Assembly (NCBI GenBank): GCA_013178375.1
Contig: JABLXQ010000041.1
Location: 56,833-120,832, forward strand
Source: Gammaproteobacteria bacterium
GTDB lineage: Bacteria; Pseudomonadota; Gammaproteobacteria; Pseudomonadales; Ketobacteraceae
Length of the DNA: 64,000 nt
Direction: 5' to 3'
Under the pieces are notes generated by a model that had not been told where the DNA came from, made no database searches, and saw only the letters and a program-made list of their open reading frames with translations. A program made the translations under genes and the position numbers. Of the stretch, positions 62,751 to 64,000 are shown piece by piece. Within the stretch, counting starts at the first letter, position 1, and each line of letters starts with the position of its first letter.

Positions 62751-64000
62751 CATCCCGACCGAAAGCCCTGTCGCAGTGGCGGCCCCTTATCGTTGGCGTT
62801 GTCGCCGGCGTCCTGCTGTTGCTGCTGGTTGTGGGCATTCAGCATTTCCGCCACGGTTGGCCATTTTCACTTCACCACGATTTTTCAGCGCCCGATGCGG
62901 CGTCGAAGGTTCCTGCTGCGGTGGATCATTCCGCGCATGCTGGCAGCGATGCCGCCCAGGCGCGGGTAGCGGTGGATCTGAGCGAGCAGCAGCTGCAAAC
63001 CATCGGAGTTCGTCTGGAGCGGGTGCAACGGGAAACCATCACCCAGCCATTGCGCGCCATCGCTACGGTGGTGCCGGATGAATCCCGCGTGTCGCATGTG
63101 CACGCCCGCGTGTCCGGCTGGCTGGAGCAGTTGTATGTGAATACCACCGGGCAGGCGGTGCGCGCCGGTGAGCCCGTGGCGGGAGTCTATTCGCAGGATC
63201 TGTTCGCCACGCAGACTGAATATCTGTCGGCCCTGAAATTCGGTCGGGCAGGGCCGGGCGGTGCAGTTGTCGAAAGCGCGGTGGTGGAAGGTGCCAGGAC
63301 ACGGTTGAAACTGCTCGGCATGGCGGAAGCGGAAATTGCAGATATTGAACGGCGCGGAGAAGCGCGGCGACTGGTGACGTTGACCGCGCCGCGCAGCGGG
63401 GTTGTCATGCATCGCGGCATTTCGGCGGGCACGGCGGTGGACCCGTCCACGGAAATTCTGACGGTGGCGGATCTTTCCACCGTTTGGGTGTGGGCTGAAG
63501 TTCCCGAGTCGGGTGCACGCCAGGTTGCGATTGGCGCCACGGCACACCTGGATTTTCCCGCACTAGGGCAAGAGCCAGTTGAAGCCCGCGTGGATTTTCT
63601 CTATCCCACCCTGACCGAACGCACGCGAACCCTGCGGGTACGTTTCAGTGTTCCGAATCAGGATGGCACATTGCGGCCCGGTCTGTTTGGTACCGCCATT
63701 TTCCAGAGTTCACCACACGCTACGCTGATGATTTCCCGCGATGCCGTGGTGGATACGGGCATGAGCCAGCATGTGTTTGTCGTGGTGGAGCCCGGACGTT
63801 TCGAACCACGCAAGGTCACTCTGGGCGCGCGCATGCCGGAGCGGGTGGAAGTGCTGCAGGGACTGGTCGAAAATGAAGAGATCGTGGCTTCCGGTGTGTT
63901 TCTGCTGGATTCCGAAAGCCGGTTGCGTGCGTCAGGTGGTGCCGGCACAGGGCATGCGGGTCATGGTGGATCAGCACCGGCTGCGGAACCAGCCAGTGCC
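62747..64000 (+). CDS. RND efflux periplasmic adaptor (CusB-like), 3' truncated by window edge
   Basis: The frame opens at ATG 62747, overlapping the previous stop by 4 bases, and runs to the last base of the window without a stop (418 codons visible). An N-terminal membrane anchor (PLIVGVVAGVLLLLLVVGI) is followed by a CusB-type region. This has LSEQQLQTIGVRLERVQRE, the hairpin/lipoyl part GWLEQLYVNTTGQAVRAGEPV, LTAPRSGVVMHRGISAG and the beta-barrel part STVWVWAEVPES. The visible end is His/Gly-rich (GHAGHGGSAP), fitting metal binding. It should link the inner-membrane pump, expected beyond the edge, to the TolC-type protein. Confidence 0.9.
   Translation, partial: MTSRPKALSQWRPLIVGVVAGVLLLLLVVGIQHFRHGWPFSLHHDFSAPDAASKVPAAVDHSAHAGSDAAQARVAVDLSEQQLQTIGVRLERVQRETITQPLRAIATVVPDESRVSHVHARVSGWLEQLYVNTTGQAVRAGEPVAGVYSQDLFATQTEYLSALKFGRAGPGGAVVESAVVEGARTRLKLLGMAEAEIADIERRGEARRLVTLTAPRSGVVMHRGISAGTAVDPSTEILTVADLSTVWVWAEVPESGARQVAIGATAHLDFPALGQEPVEARVDFLYPTLTERTRTLRVRFSVPNQDGTLRPGLFGTAIFQSSPHATLMISRDAVVDTGMSQHVFVVVEPGRFEPRKVTLGARMPERVEVLQGLVENEEIVASGVFLLDSESRLRASGGAGTGHAGHGGSAPAAEPASA

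Noticed and set aside
1..64000. CRISPR arrays, tRNA or rRNA genes, insertion sequences, prophage
   Set aside because: No regularly spaced repeats, cloverleaf-like segments, transposase or phage structural frames were recognised by eye; a covariance-model scan would be needed to exclude small RNAs.

Overview
The window reads as a chromosomal segment of a GC-rich gammaproteobacterium, probably a free-living aquatic or marine relative of the Pseudomonadales/Oceanospirillales. The evidence is the set of family members: tmcA, patZ-type acetyltransferase, rdgC, a PA0069-type radical SAM gene behind a LexA box, a DUF2788 protein, an AlgP-like lysine/alanine-tailed protein and an LbtU/imelysin iron operon. 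No tRNA, rRNA, insertion sequence, prophage or CRISPR array was recognised. Genes are dense, often overlapping by 4 bases. Both window edges cut genes: jetA on the left and a CusB-like adaptor on the right.

Layout. 1-7.4 kb: a Wadjet (MksBEF plus Toprim nuclease) plasmid-defence operon, jetA (partial)-jetB-jetC-jetD, with an RluA-type pseudouridine synthase gene overlapping the end of jetD. 7.4-7.9 kb: a cold-shock gene with a strong promoter, long leader and terminator. 8-13.2 kb (minus strand): SDR dehydratase, CBS-pair protein, TonB-dependent receptor and acyltransferase-3 membrane protein. 13.3-18 kb (minus): a signalling operon of a Cys-containing unknown protein, a MASE1/CHASE histidine kinase and a 7TMR-DISM GGDEF protein. 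18-25 kb (plus): tmcA, a PatZ-type protein acetyltransferase, an HDAC-family deacetylase and an HSL-type esterase. 25-31 kb (plus): a Fur-box-led iron operon (LbtU porin, imelysin, di-heme oxidoreductase, second imelysin-like lipoprotein, DUF1513), converging on a multicopper oxidase gene. 32.6-38.2 kb: SRPBCC protein, a frameshifted ferritin-like diiron gene, AlgP-like protein, thiolase and a double-FHA membrane protein. 38.2-45.4 kb: rdgC, small hydrolase, lipoprotein, a minus-strand operon of AMP-phosphorylase-like enzyme, PRPP-synthetase-like enzyme and RMD1/DUF155 protein, then the LexA-box radical SAM gene and DUF2788. 45.4-56.4 kb: large tri-heme cytochrome, acyl-CoA ligase, a histidine kinase homologue lacking its catalytic His, UbiB-family kinase, an HEALE-motif protein and a PAS-GGEEF cyclase. 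56.4-64 kb: secreted VWA protein with four internal repeats, cupin, CxxCH-tailed lipoprotein, nitroreductase and the start of a Cus-type metal efflux operon.

The most striking items are: (i) the compact AMP-phosphorylase/PRPP-synthetase/RMD1 operon, which suggests a nucleotide-ribose salvage route without the archaeal RuBisCO branch; (ii) the sensor kinase homologue with His, Asn and G2 positions all altered; (iii) the RluA-like gene translationally coupled to Wadjet; (iv) the LexA box directly in front of the PA0069-type gene; (v) a one-base frameshift in an otherwise complete diiron protein gene. Wadjet itself is known. No entirely new system can be proven from sequence alone.
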